64,000 nt of DNA from an uncultured Kushneria sp. (lineage in GTDB: Bacteria; Pseudomonadota; Gammaproteobacteria; Pseudomonadales; Halomonadaceae). This document shows, piece by piece, positions 8,465 to 17,341 of the stretch; position 1 is the first letter of the stretch, and every line of letters begins with the position of its first letter. The position numbers and the translations under genes were made by a program. Where the stretch lies: assembly GCF_947497025.1 (NCBI RefSeq), contig NZ_CANMFC010000001.1:124001-188000 (forward strand), given 5' to 3'. Below the pieces are notes generated by a model, which saw nothing but the letters and a program-made list of their open reading frames with translations, did not search any database and was not told where the DNA came from.

Positions 8465-9781
8465 TCAGGCCGTCAGCGGGACGGGTAATTCAACGGTCAC
8501 GGCCAGCCCGCCCAGATTGCTCTCACCGAGATGAATCTTCCCGCCGTGGTGATGGACAATCTGTTCCACGATGCCCAACCCCAGACCGTGTCCGGTAACC
8601 TGCTCATCCAGACGCGTGCCACGACCCATCACCCGGCTTCGCTGGTCCAGCGGAATGCCGGGCCCGTCATCCTCGACCAGCATCATGAACCGACCCTCCT
8701 GACAGGACATGGTCAGCCGGGCCAGGCCATGGGCCCACTTGCCGGCGTTATCCAGAAGGTTCCCCAGAATTTCCAGCAGCTCATCACGATCCCAGGGCAG
8801 GGGCGGCAGGGGTGCGCTTTCATTGATGAAGGCGACATTGGTGTGAATCTCGCGAAGCGTGTCCAGCAGAGGCTGAACATCGCTGTCAGGCTGAAAGCGG
8901 GCCGCCGCGGAGACTTCACCGGTATCCAGTCGAGCGCGTTGAAGCTCCTTCTCTACAAGGCGGTGAATGTCATCCAGACGGGCCTGCAGTGACCTGCGTA
9001 GATCAGGAAACTGCTCGAGTTCACGACGTGCCAGCTGGGTTTCCATCACGGACAAGGGCGTTTTAAGTGCATGACCCAGATTGGCAATGCCGTCGCGAGA
9101 GCGATTGAGTACGCGCTCGATGCGCTCCAGCTGATGGTTGAGCTCTTCAACAAAGGGGGCTATTTCATCCGGTACCCGGGTTTCCAGCGCCATGCGCTTG
9201 CCTTCATGCAGCTGCGCCAGTTCGCGCTGTAATTTTTCCAGCGGCATGAGTCCCAGGCGAATCACGCGGCGTTGAATAAACACCAATAAAATCGCCATGA
9301 CGCCCCCAAGGCCCCAGATGCACAGTCGCAGCCAGTCCAGACGTCGGGTCACGGTGCTGTAATCCAGCGCCGTGGTAATGGTGAAATGATGCTGGCCGCG
9401 ATGGTATTGACCCGTCCAGGCCAGCAGGGATTGATTCTCGGGGCCTTCCCGAATCTGGGCCGTATCGCCTTCGACCGGCTTGAGACGATGATCCCAGAGG
9501 GAGCGGGAGCGCAAATGGATGGTATCATCGATATCGATGACAAAATACTGTCCCGAATAGACCTGGTTGAAGGAAGCGCGCAGGCGCAGTGGATCGATTC
9601 GGACCTGATCATTCCGATCCACCGGCAGGGTTGCCAGGCTTTCGGCATCTTCGCGCAGCCGTTCGGTCAGGTAGTCACGCAAAACGTAGTCAAACAGCGC
9701 CACGCTGCCGTGGGCCAGCAACAGCATGACCACCAGCACCGAGGCCAACAGGCCCAGATCGAGACGACGTGTCAGTGACAT
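8465..9781 (-). CDS. Sensor histidine kinase
   Basis: A 438-residue membrane kinase. A first transmembrane helix lies at about residues 10-30, followed by a periplasmic sensor region to about 150, a second helix at 155-170 and a HAMP-like linker. The dimerisation/phosphoacceptor box contains His237 in 'NLGHALKTPL'. An HATPase_c domain has the N box 'LGNLLDNAGKWA', G1 'VEDDGPGIP' and G2 'GHGLGLGI'. The start overlaps the response-regulator stop (TGATG), so the pair is coupled. The H-box form 'GHALKTPL' resembles the PhoQ branch. The signal is unknown. Confidence 0.92.
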   Translation of the reverse strand: MSLTRRLDLGLLASVLVVMLLLAHGSVALFDYVLRDYLTERLREDAESLATLPVDRNDQVRIDPLRLRASFNQVYSGQYFVIDIDDTIHLRSRSLWDHRLKPVEGDTAQIREGPENQSLLAWTGQYHRGQHHFTITTALDYSTVTRRLDWLRLCIWGLGGVMAILLVFIQRRVIRLGLMPLEKLQRELAQLHEGKRMALETRVPDEIAPFVEELNHQLERIERVLNRSRDGIANLGHALKTPLSVMETQLARRELEQFPDLRRSLQARLDDIHRLVEKELQRARLDTGEVSAAARFQPDSDVQPLLDTLREIHTNVAFINESAPLPPLPWDRDELLEILGNLLDNAGKWAHGLARLTMSCQEGRFMMLVEDDGPGIPLDQRSRVMGRGTRLDEQVTGHGLGLGIVEQIVHHHGGKIHLGESNLGGLAVTVELPVPLTA

Positions 9782-10461
9782 CAGGCGACGACGCTGTCAC
9801 CGCCGAAACGATAGCCCTGGCCCCGCTGAGTAATGATCACGCCACGACCCAGTTTCTGGCGCAGGTGATTGATGTGCACCTCGACCACGTTGGGGTTGCG
9901 GTCATGTTCACTGTCGTAAAGGTGATCGAGCAGGCGGTCCTTGGCGATGACATGCTCGGGATGCAGCATGAGGTAGCGCAGAATCGCAAATTCGGCGCGA
10001 GTCAGATTGATTGGCGTTTCATTGGAAGTACGCCATGCACTCTGACCGTTTTCATCCAGCACGACACCGGCCACCGAGATGGTCGGGGAGGGGCGCTGAC
10101 CGTGACGGCGGCGTACCAGTGCCTGAAGACGCAGAATCAACTCATCAGGATGAAAGGGTTTGGGCAGATAGTCATCGGCACCGGCACGCAGTCCGGTAAT
10201 GCGCTCACTCCAGCTGGAGCGGGCCGTTAGAATCAGAATGGGTGTGTCCAGCCCGTCGGCGCGCCACTGTTCCAGCAGCGTCAGGCCAGGACGGCCGGGC
10301 AAACCCAGATCAAGAATGATGATGTCAAAGGGTTCGCTGGTGGCCATGACCGCAGCGTCACGACCATCCGTGCACCAGTCAACGGCGTAGCCGTTCTGGG
10401 TAAACAGGGCAGTCAGTTCGTCCGCAAGCGGGACATTGTCTTCAATCAGTAGCAGCCGCAT
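9781..10461 (-). CDS. OmpR-family response regulator
   Basis: A 226-residue DNA-binding response regulator. The receiver domain has Asp51 as phosphoacceptor in '[10 protein letters not shown]', acidic residues 'IEDN' at 6-9 and Lys in 'LPKPF'. The winged-helix Trans_reg_C domain carries '[13 protein letters not shown]' and ends 'RGQGYRFGG'. GAGGGG lies just upstream of the ATG. It sits between the PepSY gene and its kinase, all minus strand, forming one transcription unit. Confidence 0.94.
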   Translation of the reverse strand: MRLLLIEDNVPLADELTALFTQNGYAVDWCTDGRDAAVMATSEPFDIIILDLGLPGRPGLTLLEQWRADGLDTPILILTARSSWSERITGLRAGADDYLPKPFHPDELILRLQALVRRRHGQRPSPTISVAGVVLDENGQSAWRTSNETPINLTRAEFAILRYLMLHPEHVIAKDRLLDHLYDSEHDRNPNVVEVHINHLRQKLGRGVIITQRGQGYRFGGDSVVA

Positions 10462-10471
10462 GGTTACCCCT

Positions 10472-10810
10472 CTAATCTTCTTCCAGATCCAGGTGCCTGC
10501 CGGTCACGGCATCAAATCGAAGCGCCCTGATTTGCCCATCATGATCGAGCATGTCGATCTCGTAAACATAACGTTGGTTGACACAATCGAGCTTGGCTTC
10601 AAGCAGCTTGCCGCTGCGATACTCGCGTGCCTTCTCAAGAATGGCCGGAAATGGCTCTATATGGCCATTCTCGGTCATCTGCAGTACTTCATCCTGAGAC
10701 ACGTCCTGACCTTCTTCGGGACAGGCGCATGCCGCTGCAGTAAGCGCCGGAAGTATCATCAGGCAGCAAAGGACAAACAGACGCAGTCGAAGGCTATCCA
10801 TGAGTATCAT
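10472..10810 (-). CDS. PepSY-domain secreted protein
   Basis: About 112 residues. A hydrophobic signal peptide (roughly to 'ALTAAAC') is followed by a small PepSY-like domain containing '[20 protein letters not shown]' and ending '[17 protein letters not shown]'. It is the first gene before a response regulator and a kinase. Small PepSY proteins next to two-component systems are often targets or modulators of that system. I chose the ATG at 10810; a GTG at 10825 and an ATG at 10801 are alternatives. The cysteine-rich signal end 'CACPEE' could be a lipid site, but the lipobox is poor. Confidence 0.8.
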   Translation of the reverse strand: MILMDSLRLRLFVLCCLMILPALTAAACACPEEGQDVSQDEVLQMTENGHIEPFPAILEKAREYRSGKLLEAKLDCVNQRYVYEIDMLDHDGQIRALRFDAVTGRHLDLEED

Positions 10811-10954
10811 GTTGACCTGTTGCACATAAACCGTGCGAGAAAGTGAGCGATATCATCATGTGTTCCCGGAGCGACCATCATGGATATCGCGCAACTTAAC
10901 AAAACAGGCTTAATTCAATCCCAAAAGCGCCCTCGCACCATGCTCCTTCACTGG

Positions 10955-12250
10955 TCACTGGCGAGCATCACCGGCGCGCGCCGTACGTCTCTGGGTCTGC
11001 CAGCAGCGCGTTGACGTGATCAGGTTTTCCTTGATTTCGAGAATTTCGAGGCGAACCGGGCCGATTTCCAGGCTGGCCGGAGCATCGGGGAAGGATTCCA
11101 GATACTCCAGAATCAATCCGTTGAGCGTCTTGGGCCCGCTGGTCGGCAGCTGCCAGCCCAGGACCTTGTTGATCTCACGGATGTTGGCGGTGCCATCAAT
11201 GATATAGCTGCCGTCATCCTGCTGATGAATTTCCTGATGCGTATCGGCAATATCGGTGGTGAATTCGCCAACGATCTCTTCGAGGATATCCTCGAGTGTC
11301 ACCAGCCCCTGCACATCACCATATTCATCGACCACGATGCCGATGCGGCGCTTTTGCTGCTGAAAGTTGAGCAACTGGGTGTGCAGCGGTGTGGATTCCG
11401 GCACGAAATAGGGCTCGCGCGCCTCCTGCACGATGGAAGCCTTGCTGACATTGGGCTGGGACATGATGCGTGCGGCGTTGCGCAGATGCAGGATGCCGAT
11501 AATGTTGTTGATGTCGCCCTTGTAGACCGGCACTCGCGTGTGCTGACTGGTACGAATCTCCGAAAGCAGCGCGTCCAGGTCGTCCTCGAGATTGAGCCCG
11601 ACCACCTCATGACGCGGCACCATGATGTCGTTGACGGTGACATTTTCCAGATCAAGGATCGACAGCAGCATGGTTTGGTGACGACGCGGGATCATGGTGC
11701 CCGCCTCATGTACGACCGTGCGCAGTTCGTCGCGGGTCAGGTGAGCGGCGCTGCCATCGATTTCGCGGATGCCGGCCAGGCGCAGCAAACCGTTGGAAAT
11801 GCCGTTGACCAGCCAGACCAGCGGATAAAGAACGCGCAGCAGGGGCTCGAGAATCAGCGAGGCAGGAAAGGCGATCTTTTCAGGCCGCAGGGCCGCCATC
11901 GTCTTGGGCGTGACTTCTGCAAAGATCAGCACGACCAGGGTCAGAATGGCCGTCGAGATGGCCGGGCCGGAAACGTCACCAAAAAAGTGAATGGCAATGA
12001 TGGTGCCGATCGAGGCGGCCAGGTTGTTGACGAAATTATTGCCGATCAGGATGACACCGATCAGCCGGTCCGGGCGCGATAGCATGCGCAGCACCCGCCT
12101 GGCGGACTTGTGTCCCGTATTGGCCTGATGCTTCAACCGGTAGCGGTTGATGGACATCATGCCGGTTTCCGAGCTCGAGAAAAAAGCAGACAGGATAATG
12201 AGCAGCACGAGCAGGGCAAACATCAGCCCCAGGGGAGTGTCATCGCTCAA
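10955..12250 (-). CDS. CNNM/CorB-family membrane protein with CBS pair (HlyC/CorC family)
   Basis: A 431-residue inner-membrane protein related to E. coli YfjD (CorB), linked to magnesium/cobalt efflux and resistance. The N-terminal DUF21/CNNM transmembrane domain (about 1-190) includes 'FFSSSETGMMSINRYRL' and 'FAEVTPKTMAALRPEK'. A CBS pair (about 205-335) follows ('VPVYKGDINNIIGILHLRN'; 'VVDEYGDVQGLVTLEDILEE'), then a CorC_HlyC domain. The start is TTG, with AGGA about nine bases upstream. The order corB-like, ypjD, divergent ffh is conserved in enterics. Confidence 0.9.
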   Translation of the reverse strand: MSDDTPLGLMFALLVLLIILSAFFSSSETGMMSINRYRLKHQANTGHKSARRVLRMLSRPDRLIGVILIGNNFVNNLAASIGTIIAIHFFGDVSGPAISTAILTLVVLIFAEVTPKTMAALRPEKIAFPASLILEPLLRVLYPLVWLVNGISNGLLRLAGIREIDGSAAHLTRDELRTVVHEAGTMIPRRHQTMLLSILDLENVTVNDIMVPRHEVVGLNLEDDLDALLSEIRTSQHTRVPVYKGDINNIIGILHLRNAARIMSQPNVSKASIVQEAREPYFVPESTPLHTQLLNFQQQKRRIGIVVDEYGDVQGLVTLEDILEEIVGEFTTDIADTHQEIHQQDDGSYIIDGTANIREINKVLGWQLPTSGPKTLNGLILEYLESFPDAPASLEIGPVRLEILEIKENLITSTRCWQTQRRTARAGDARQ

Positions 12251-12349
12251 GGTCGGTGGATCCTCGGAATCGGTTATCGGTCGTTTTTAGGAATTTGTGA
12301 CATGGGTGTCAAGGCGGCATTGGCAGGAACTGCCTGAATGCAGCCCGGC

Positions 12350-13144
12350 CTAACCATGCAGCAACTGTACGATCAGCCTGGTGCCGAAATAGGCCAGTAT
12401 CAACACGATGACGGCGCCCAGCGTCCAGCGAATGGCCCACAGACCGCGCCAGCCGCGCTGATAGCGCCCCCAGAGAAGGATGGAAAAAAGCACCCAGGCC
12501 AGCAGGGACAACACGGTCTTGTGCACCAGATGCTGGGCAAACAGGTCGTTGATGAACAAAAAGCCGCTGATAATCGAGGCCGTCAGAAAGACCATGCCAT
12601 AGATAATCAGCTCGAACATCAGTCGTTCCATGGTCGTCAGCGGCGGCAGGACCTGAATGATGCCCCGAAGATGATTGTGCTTGAGCGCGTGCGTCTGCAC
12701 AGCCAGCAGTACGGCCTGGCCTGCGGCCATGATCAAGAGCGCATAGGCCAGCACCGATGTGGCGATGTGCGTCAGCATCCCGGGCGTGAAGCCATATTCA
12801 ATGCTGGACTCCGGAAAGCCGACGGCACCGATCACGCTCAGGGCTGCAAGCGGGTAAAGGCCCACGGCGGCCGGCATCAGCGGCTTTTTGATGCTGGCCA
12901 GCAACAGCAGGGTGGCAATCAGGAAAAAGACCAGCGAGACCGTCTCGGAAATCCCCAGATGCAGCCCTTCATGCGCGCGCAGGGTGGTATAGACCACAAT
13001 GCCGTGGCCGATCACGGCCAGCGCGCTGGCGGCATTGACAAGCCCCTGACGCAGGGGCAGGCGCCGGGTCAGGGACAGCATCTGGCGACAGGCGGCGGTG
13101 CAATAAAACACAACTGCCACAAGGGCAGAAAAAAGCGTGAGCAT
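12350..13144 (-). CDS. ypjD: YpjD-like inner membrane protein (CcsA/cytochrome c assembly family)
   Basis: A 264-residue protein with about eight transmembrane helices, matching the cytochrome c assembly (CcsA/CcmC-like) superfamily and E. coli YpjD. Helical segments such as 'ATSVLAYALLIMAAGQAVLL' and 'GLWAIRWTLGAVIVLILAYF' are evident. A full tryptophan-rich WWD haem-handling motif is not seen, so a direct role in cytochrome c assembly is doubtful. It lies between the CorB-like gene and divergent ffh, the classic neighbourhood. Confidence 0.85.
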   Translation of the reverse strand: MLTLFSALVAVVFYCTAACRQMLSLTRRLPLRQGLVNAASALAVIGHGIVVYTTLRAHEGLHLGISETVSLVFFLIATLLLLASIKKPLMPAAVGLYPLAALSVIGAVGFPESSIEYGFTPGMLTHIATSVLAYALLIMAAGQAVLLAVQTHALKHNHLRGIIQVLPPLTTMERLMFELIIYGMVFLTASIISGFLFINDLFAQHLVHKTVLSLLAWVLFSILLWGRYQRGWRGLWAIRWTLGAVIVLILAYFGTRLIVQLLHG

Positions 13145-13324
13145 CGTTATGTGACAATCCGTATGGAAATCGCGAACCCGGCGTGCGCGTCGTGATGCAG
13201 ATCACGGGGTTTGACTACTATACCGGGAGCCAACCTTGATCGAAACCGGGCATCACCGGGGTATCGTACCCTCCTTGCAGCACGAATCCTTGTCAGGCTG
13301 GTGCATGGTAGTCCTCTGAACCGT

Positions 13325-13330
13325 TATAAT
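13325..13330 (+). promoter_or_regulatory. Consensus -10 element for ffh
   Basis: A perfect TATAAT lies 78 bp before the ffh start. A convincing -35 at 16-18 bp is lacking (TGCATG at 13302). The box is flanked by GGTGCA (13300-13305) and TGCACC, which could form an operator. Confidence 0.5.
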
Positions 13331-13407
13331 GTGCACCAACATTTTCCGGTCTCGGCATGGGCGCCTCTTACGTTTCTGCCGCCGCCGCTGCACCATCGGA
13401 GAAGCTC

Positions 13408-14838
13408 ATGTTTGATAACCTGACAGATCGTCTCTCCCATACGCTCAGATCCGTGACCGGACAGGCACGACTGACCGAGGAGAACATCAAGGATACCCTG
13501 CGCGAAGTCCGTCGCGCACTGCTGGAAGCCGACGTTTCGCTGGCCGTGGTCAAGGACTTTGTCGAGCGCGTACGCGTGCGCGCCGTGGGTCAGGAAGTAT
13601 CCAAAAGCCTTTCGCCGGGCCAGCAGTTCGTCAAGATCGTCCAGCAGGAGCTGGAAGCCACCATGGGCGAGGGCAATGTGCCGCTCGAGCTCAAGCAGAC
13701 CCCTTCCATCATTTTGATGGCCGGTCTGCAGGGGGCGGGCAAGACCACGTCCGTTGCCAAGCTGGCCCGCTTTTTGCGCGAGCGTGAAAAAAAGAAGGTG
13801 CTGGTCGTCTCGGCGGACGTCTATCGCCCTGCCGCCATTGACCAGCTTGAAACGCTGGCCCATGAAGTGGGTGTCGAATTCTTCCCCTCGACCAGCGAGC
13901 AGCAGCCGGTCGCGATCGCTGAAGCGGCCATTCGTCATGCCCGCATCCAGTTCTTTGACGTGGTGCTGGTCGATACCGCCGGTCGCCTGCATATCGACGA
14001 GACCATGATGGGCGAGATTCGCGATCTTCATCGCGCCATTTCGCCGCAGGAAACGCTGTTCGTGGTTGACGCCATGACCGGCCAGGACGCTGCCAACACA
14101 GCGCAGGCCTTCCATGAAGCGCTGCCGCTGACCGGCGTGATCCTGACCAAGGCCGATGGTGACTCCCGCGGCGGTGCCGCGCTCTCGGTGCGTCATATCA
14201 CCGGCAAGCCGATCAAGTTCATGGGCATGGGGGAGAAGACCGATGCCCTTGAACCCTTCTACCCGGACCGCGTGGCGTCACGCATTCTGGGCATGGGGGA
14301 CGTGCTCAGCCTGATCGAGGAGGCCGAGCGCAAGGTCGATCGCGACAAGGCCGATCAGCTCTCCAAAAAGATCAAGAAGGGCGAAAGCTTCGATCTCGAG
14401 GACTTCCGTGACCAGCTCCAGCAGCTCAAGAACATGGGCGGCATGGGCAGTCTGCTCGAAAAGCTGCCCGGCATGGGGCAGATGGCCGAGATGGCGCAGG
14501 GCCAGGCCAGCGAGAAGGAGTTCGGCAAGCTCGAGTCGATGATCAACTCCATGACGCCGAAGGAGCGCCGCAAGCCCGATATCATCAACGGCTCGCGCAA
14601 GCGTCGCATCTGTGCCGGTTCCGGGACGACCGTGCCGGACCTCAACCGTCTGCTCAAGCAGCACAAGCAGATGCAGAAGATGATGAAAAAGATGGGCAAA
14701 AAGGGCGGCATGCAGAAGATGATGCGTGGTATGAGCTCCATGATGGGCGGCGGTGGCATGGGCGGCCCCGGCGGCGGTATGGGGGGCATGGGCGGCCCCG
14801 GCGGCATGGGCGGCTCGGGCGGTTTCCCGCGTCGCTGA
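13408..14838 (+). CDS. ffh: Signal recognition particle protein Ffh
   Basis: The 476-residue SRP54 GTPase, which binds 4.5S RNA and signal sequences and docks on FtsY. The N domain ends near residue 90. The G domain carries the P-loop 'GLQGAGKTTS' (106-115), 'DTAGRLHID' and 'TKADGDSRGGAA'. The M domain has the RNA-binding motif 'GSRKRRICAGSGT', with Cys where Ala is usual, and a methionine-rich end. The tail is an unusually long Gly/Met repeat finishing 'GGSGGFPRR'. I used the ATG at 13408, which begins the canonical 'MFDNLTDRLS', rather than an upstream in-frame start. Confidence 0.97.
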   Translation: MFDNLTDRLSHTLRSVTGQARLTEENIKDTLREVRRALLEADVSLAVVKDFVERVRVRAVGQEVSKSLSPGQQFVKIVQQELEATMGEGNVPLELKQTPSIILMAGLQGAGKTTSVAKLARFLREREKKKVLVVSADVYRPAAIDQLETLAHEVGVEFFPSTSEQQPVAIAEAAIRHARIQFFDVVLVDTAGRLHIDETMMGEIRDLHRAISPQETLFVVDAMTGQDAANTAQAFHEALPLTGVILTKADGDSRGGAALSVRHITGKPIKFMGMGEKTDALEPFYPDRVASRILGMGDVLSLIEEAERKVDRDKADQLSKKIKKGESFDLEDFRDQLQQLKNMGGMGSLLEKLPGMGQMAEMAQGQASEKEFGKLESMINSMTPKERRKPDIINGSRKRRICAGSGTTVPDLNRLLKQHKQMQKMMKKMGKKGGMQKMMRGMSSMMGGGGMGGPGGGMGGMGGPGGMGGSGGFPRR

Positions 14839-14861
14839 GGAGTGCCCGATTTCGCTTGCAG

Positions 14862-14885
14862 GGGAACTGCATTTATGCAGTTCCC
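14862..14885. other. Perfect hairpin between ffh and rpsP
   Basis: GGGAACTGCAT and ATGCAGTTCCC form an 11-bp perfect inverted repeat with TT between. No T-tract follows on either strand, so it is not a standard terminator. It may be an RNA processing or stability element in the 221-bp gap between ffh and the S16 operon. Confidence 0.55.
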
Positions 14886-15059
14886 AAGCCTTGAAATTTC
14901 CCGTAGAATACCGCGTCTTCGAGAAGCGGCGCGCCTGCGCATGGTGTTTTCCGGAAGGTTTTTCCGTAGACGCAATGTGGTCAGGACGATGCGCGCAACA
15001 TGTTTACGGCCTCGTCGTGCTTAATTGAGTGCGACGTTATTCCAACTGAAGGACTTTAA

Positions 15060-15320
15060 ATGGTTACCATTCGTCTGGCACGTGGTGGCGCCAAGAAGCG
15101 TCCCTTTTATCACCTGCATGTGACCGATTCGCGCGTCAAGCGTGATGGCCGTTATCTGGAGCAGGTGGGCTTTTTCAACCCGATCGCCCGTGGTCAGCAG
15201 GAGCGTCTGCGTATCGATCTCGAGCGCATCGAGCACTGGCAGGCCCAGGGCGCGCAGCTCTCTGACCGCGTCGCCGAGCTGGTGCGTTTTGCGCGCAAGC
15301 AGCAAACCGCTTCCGCCTGA
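15060..15320 (+). CDS. rpsP: 30S ribosomal protein S16
   Basis: An 86-residue S16, a small-subunit assembly protein. It begins '[19 protein letters not shown]', the invariant family start, and contains '[14 protein letters not shown]'. AAGGA lies just before the ATG. It is the first gene of the conserved rpsP-rimM-trmD-rplS operon, tightly followed by rimM (17 bp). Confidence 0.98.
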   Translation: MVTIRLARGGAKKRPFYHLHVTDSRVKRDGRYLEQVGFFNPIARGQQERLRIDLERIEHWQAQGAQLSDRVAELVRFARKQQTASA

Positions 15321-15337
15321 TACATTCTGGAATCGGT

Positions 15338-15853
15338 ATGACGCAGTCGCCTGAGCAGTACGTCGTCATGGGGAAGCTGACCAGCCCCTATGGCGTAAAA
15401 GGGTGGCTTCGCGTGTATTCGTGGACCAGCCCCATGGAGGGTATCCTCGCCTACGATACCTGGCTGATCGAGCACAATGGGCAGCGAACGCCCATGACCC
15501 TGCTCAACGGTCAGCGTCACGGCAAGGGACTGGTGGTTCGCCTTGATGGTGTTGATTCACGAGAAGCCGCCGAGCGTGTCGCGGGGGCTACCATCTGGCT
15601 CAAGGCCGATGAGCTGCCGGCACTGGCAGACGATGAGTACTACTGGTATCAGCTGGAAGGACTCAACGTTCATACGGTCGACGGTGTTGCACTGGGGCGG
15701 GTCGAATATCTTTTTGAAACCGGTGCCAACGACGTTCTGGTGGTTCGGGGTGAAGACCGCGAGCGCCTGATTCCATTTTTGCCGGATGACGTCGTCATGC
15801 GGGTTGACCTTGAAGGCGGTCTCATGACCGTCAACTGGGATCCCGATTTTTGA
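15338..15853 (+). CDS. rimM: Ribosome maturation factor RimM
   Basis: A 171-residue 16S rRNA processing factor that binds S19 during 30S assembly. The N-terminal RimM domain has 'VMGKLTSPYGVKGWLRVYSW'. The C-terminal PRC-barrel has 'DEYYWYQLEGLNV' and ends 'LIPFLPDDVV...NWDPDF', as is usual. Second gene of the S16 operon. Confidence 0.97.
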   Translation: MTQSPEQYVVMGKLTSPYGVKGWLRVYSWTSPMEGILAYDTWLIEHNGQRTPMTLLNGQRHGKGLVVRLDGVDSREAAERVAGATIWLKADELPALADDEYYWYQLEGLNVHTVDGVALGRVEYLFETGANDVLVVRGEDRERLIPFLPDDVVMRVDLEGGLMTVNWDPDF

Positions 15854-15885
15854 TGAATGTTTCCCCTTCAGGCGAGTAATGGGCC

Positions 15886-16677
15886 GTGTGGATTGGAGTG
15901 GTATCGCTGTTTCCGGAAATGTTTGATGCCGTAACACGCTATGGTGTTACCGGGCGCGCCGTCGAACGCGGCCTGATGCGCATCGACTGCTGGAATCCGC
16001 GAGACTACGCTCTGGATCGCCATCGCAGCGTGGATGATCGTCCCTATGGGGGCGGCCCCGGCATGCTGATGAAGGTCGATACGCTGCGTAGTGCCATCGC
16101 CGAGGCCAGACGTCACGGTGAGCAGCAGGCGGACAGTGATGATGGTGAGCCGGTAAAGGTGATCTATCTCTCTCCGCAGGGGAAAAAGCTGGATCAGGCC
16201 GGCGTCAGGCAACTGGCTTCCAGCAAAAGACTGGTGCTGGTGGCCGGGCGGTACGAAGGCATCGATGAACGCGTCATTGATCTTGATATCGATGAAGAGT
16301 GGTCCATCGGTGACTATGTGCTCAGCGGCGGTGAGCTGCCGGCCATGGTACTGTGTGATGCCATGGCGCGGCTGGTCCCGGGTGTACTGGGGCATCAGGC
16401 GTCTGCTGAAGAAGACTCCTTCAGTGCCGGTCTGCTGGACTGTCCGCACTACACGCGTCCGGAAGAGGTCGATGGACGACGTGTACCGGAAGTACTGCTG
16501 GGAGGTCATCACGGCGAGATTCGTCGGTGGCGCCTCAAGCAGTCGCTAGGGCGGACATGGCAGCGTCGGCCGGAACTGCTGCAGGAGATGACACTCGACC
16601 GCGAACAGCGTCAACTGTTGGACGAGTTCATCGACGAACACGCATTGGTGGATGCCGATGCGGCGGTGCGGGATTAA
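15886..16677 (+). CDS. trmD: tRNA (guanine37-N1)-methyltransferase TrmD
   Basis: A 263-residue SPOUT-class enzyme that makes m1G37 in tRNA and prevents +1 frameshifting. It starts at GTG with '[13 protein letters not shown]', the family N-terminus. The nearby ATG at 15879 is out of frame. Visible motifs: '[13 protein letters not shown]', '[13 protein letters not shown]' and the trefoil-knot loop '[12 protein letters not shown]'. Third gene of the S16 operon. Confidence 0.97.
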   Translation: MWIGVVSLFPEMFDAVTRYGVTGRAVERGLMRIDCWNPRDYALDRHRSVDDRPYGGGPGMLMKVDTLRSAIAEARRHGEQQADSDDGEPVKVIYLSPQGKKLDQAGVRQLASSKRLVLVAGRYEGIDERVIDLDIDEEWSIGDYVLSGGELPAMVLCDAMARLVPGVLGHQASAEEDSFSAGLLDCPHYTRPEEVDGRRVPEVLLGGHHGEIRRWRLKQSLGRTWQRRPELLQEMTLDREQRQLLDEFIDEHALVDADAAVRD

Positions 16678-16796
16678 AGGGCCATCGCTCGAATAATGCC
16701 GCGTCACCCACGAATCGACCCCGCGCATGTCGCCGGGATCAAGGACGCCGGTGTTGCAGACACTGCGACCGGGTCCAGTCACATTGGAGAAATGTC

Positions 16797-17162
16797 ATGA
16801 GCAGCAAAAACCTGATTATCCAGGCGCTTGAAAACGAGCAGCTGGACAGGGAAATCCCGAATTTCGGCCCCGGCGACACTGTCGTGGTACAGGTCAAGGT
16901 CGTGGAAGGCAGTCGTGAGCGTCTGCAGGCGTTTGAAGGCGTTGTCATCGGCAAGCGTAACCGCGGCCTGAACTCGGCCTTCACCGTGCGCAAGATCTCT
17001 CACGGTGTTGGCGTTGAGCGTACCTTCCAGACCTACAGCCGTCAGGTCGACAGCATTGAAGTGCGTCGTCGTGGTGACGTTCGTCAGGCGAAGCTTTACT
17101 ACCTGCGCGATCGCAGCGGCAAGTCTGCACGCATCAAGGAAAAGCTCGCCAAGAAGTCCTGA
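16797..17162 (+). CDS. rplS: 50S ribosomal protein L19
   Basis: A 121-residue L19, located at the 30S-50S interface. It starts '[16 protein letters not shown]' after a TTGGAGAA ribosome-binding site. The frame is open upstream to 16527, but that extension overlaps trmD and does not fit the family. It contains '[19 protein letters not shown]' and '[19 protein letters not shown]'. Last gene of the S16 operon, followed by two hairpins. Confidence 0.98.
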   Translation: MSSKNLIIQALENEQLDREIPNFGPGDTVVVQVKVVEGSRERLQAFEGVVIGKRNRGLNSAFTVRKISHGVGVERTFQTYSRQVDSIEVRRRGDVRQAKLYYLRDRSGKSARIKEKLAKKS

Positions 17163-17174
17163 GCCTTTCCGTGA

Positions 17175-17195
17175 CTGCCCGATGTCATCGGGCAG
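17175..17195 (+). terminator. Hairpin after rplS
   Basis: CTGCCCGA / TCGGGCAG stem with loop TGTCA and a short TTT. It is probably the first of two tandem stops ending the S16 operon. Confidence 0.65.
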
Positions 17196-17201
17196 TTTCC
17201 C

Positions 17202-17237
17202 AAAGACCCCGCACCATGCATCATGGGCGGGGTCTTT
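17202..17237 (+). terminator. Rho-independent terminator of the S16 operon
   Basis: An 11-bp stem AAAGACCCCGC / GCGGGGTCTTT with a 14-base loop; the T residues are within the end of the 3' arm. Confidence 0.85.
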
Positions 17238-17341
17238 GTCTGTCTGAAAACGGTCTGTCTGGAACTGGTCTGTGCAAAATGGGAACGGGCGCCCCGTAAA
17301 GGCCTGCCCGAATCACGGTCGTGTTTTCATGAGAAACTGTC

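Noticed and set aside
16527-16796. N-terminal extension of L19 from the open frame
   Set aside because: It overlaps trmD, is out of family, and the ATG at 16797 has a good ribosome site.
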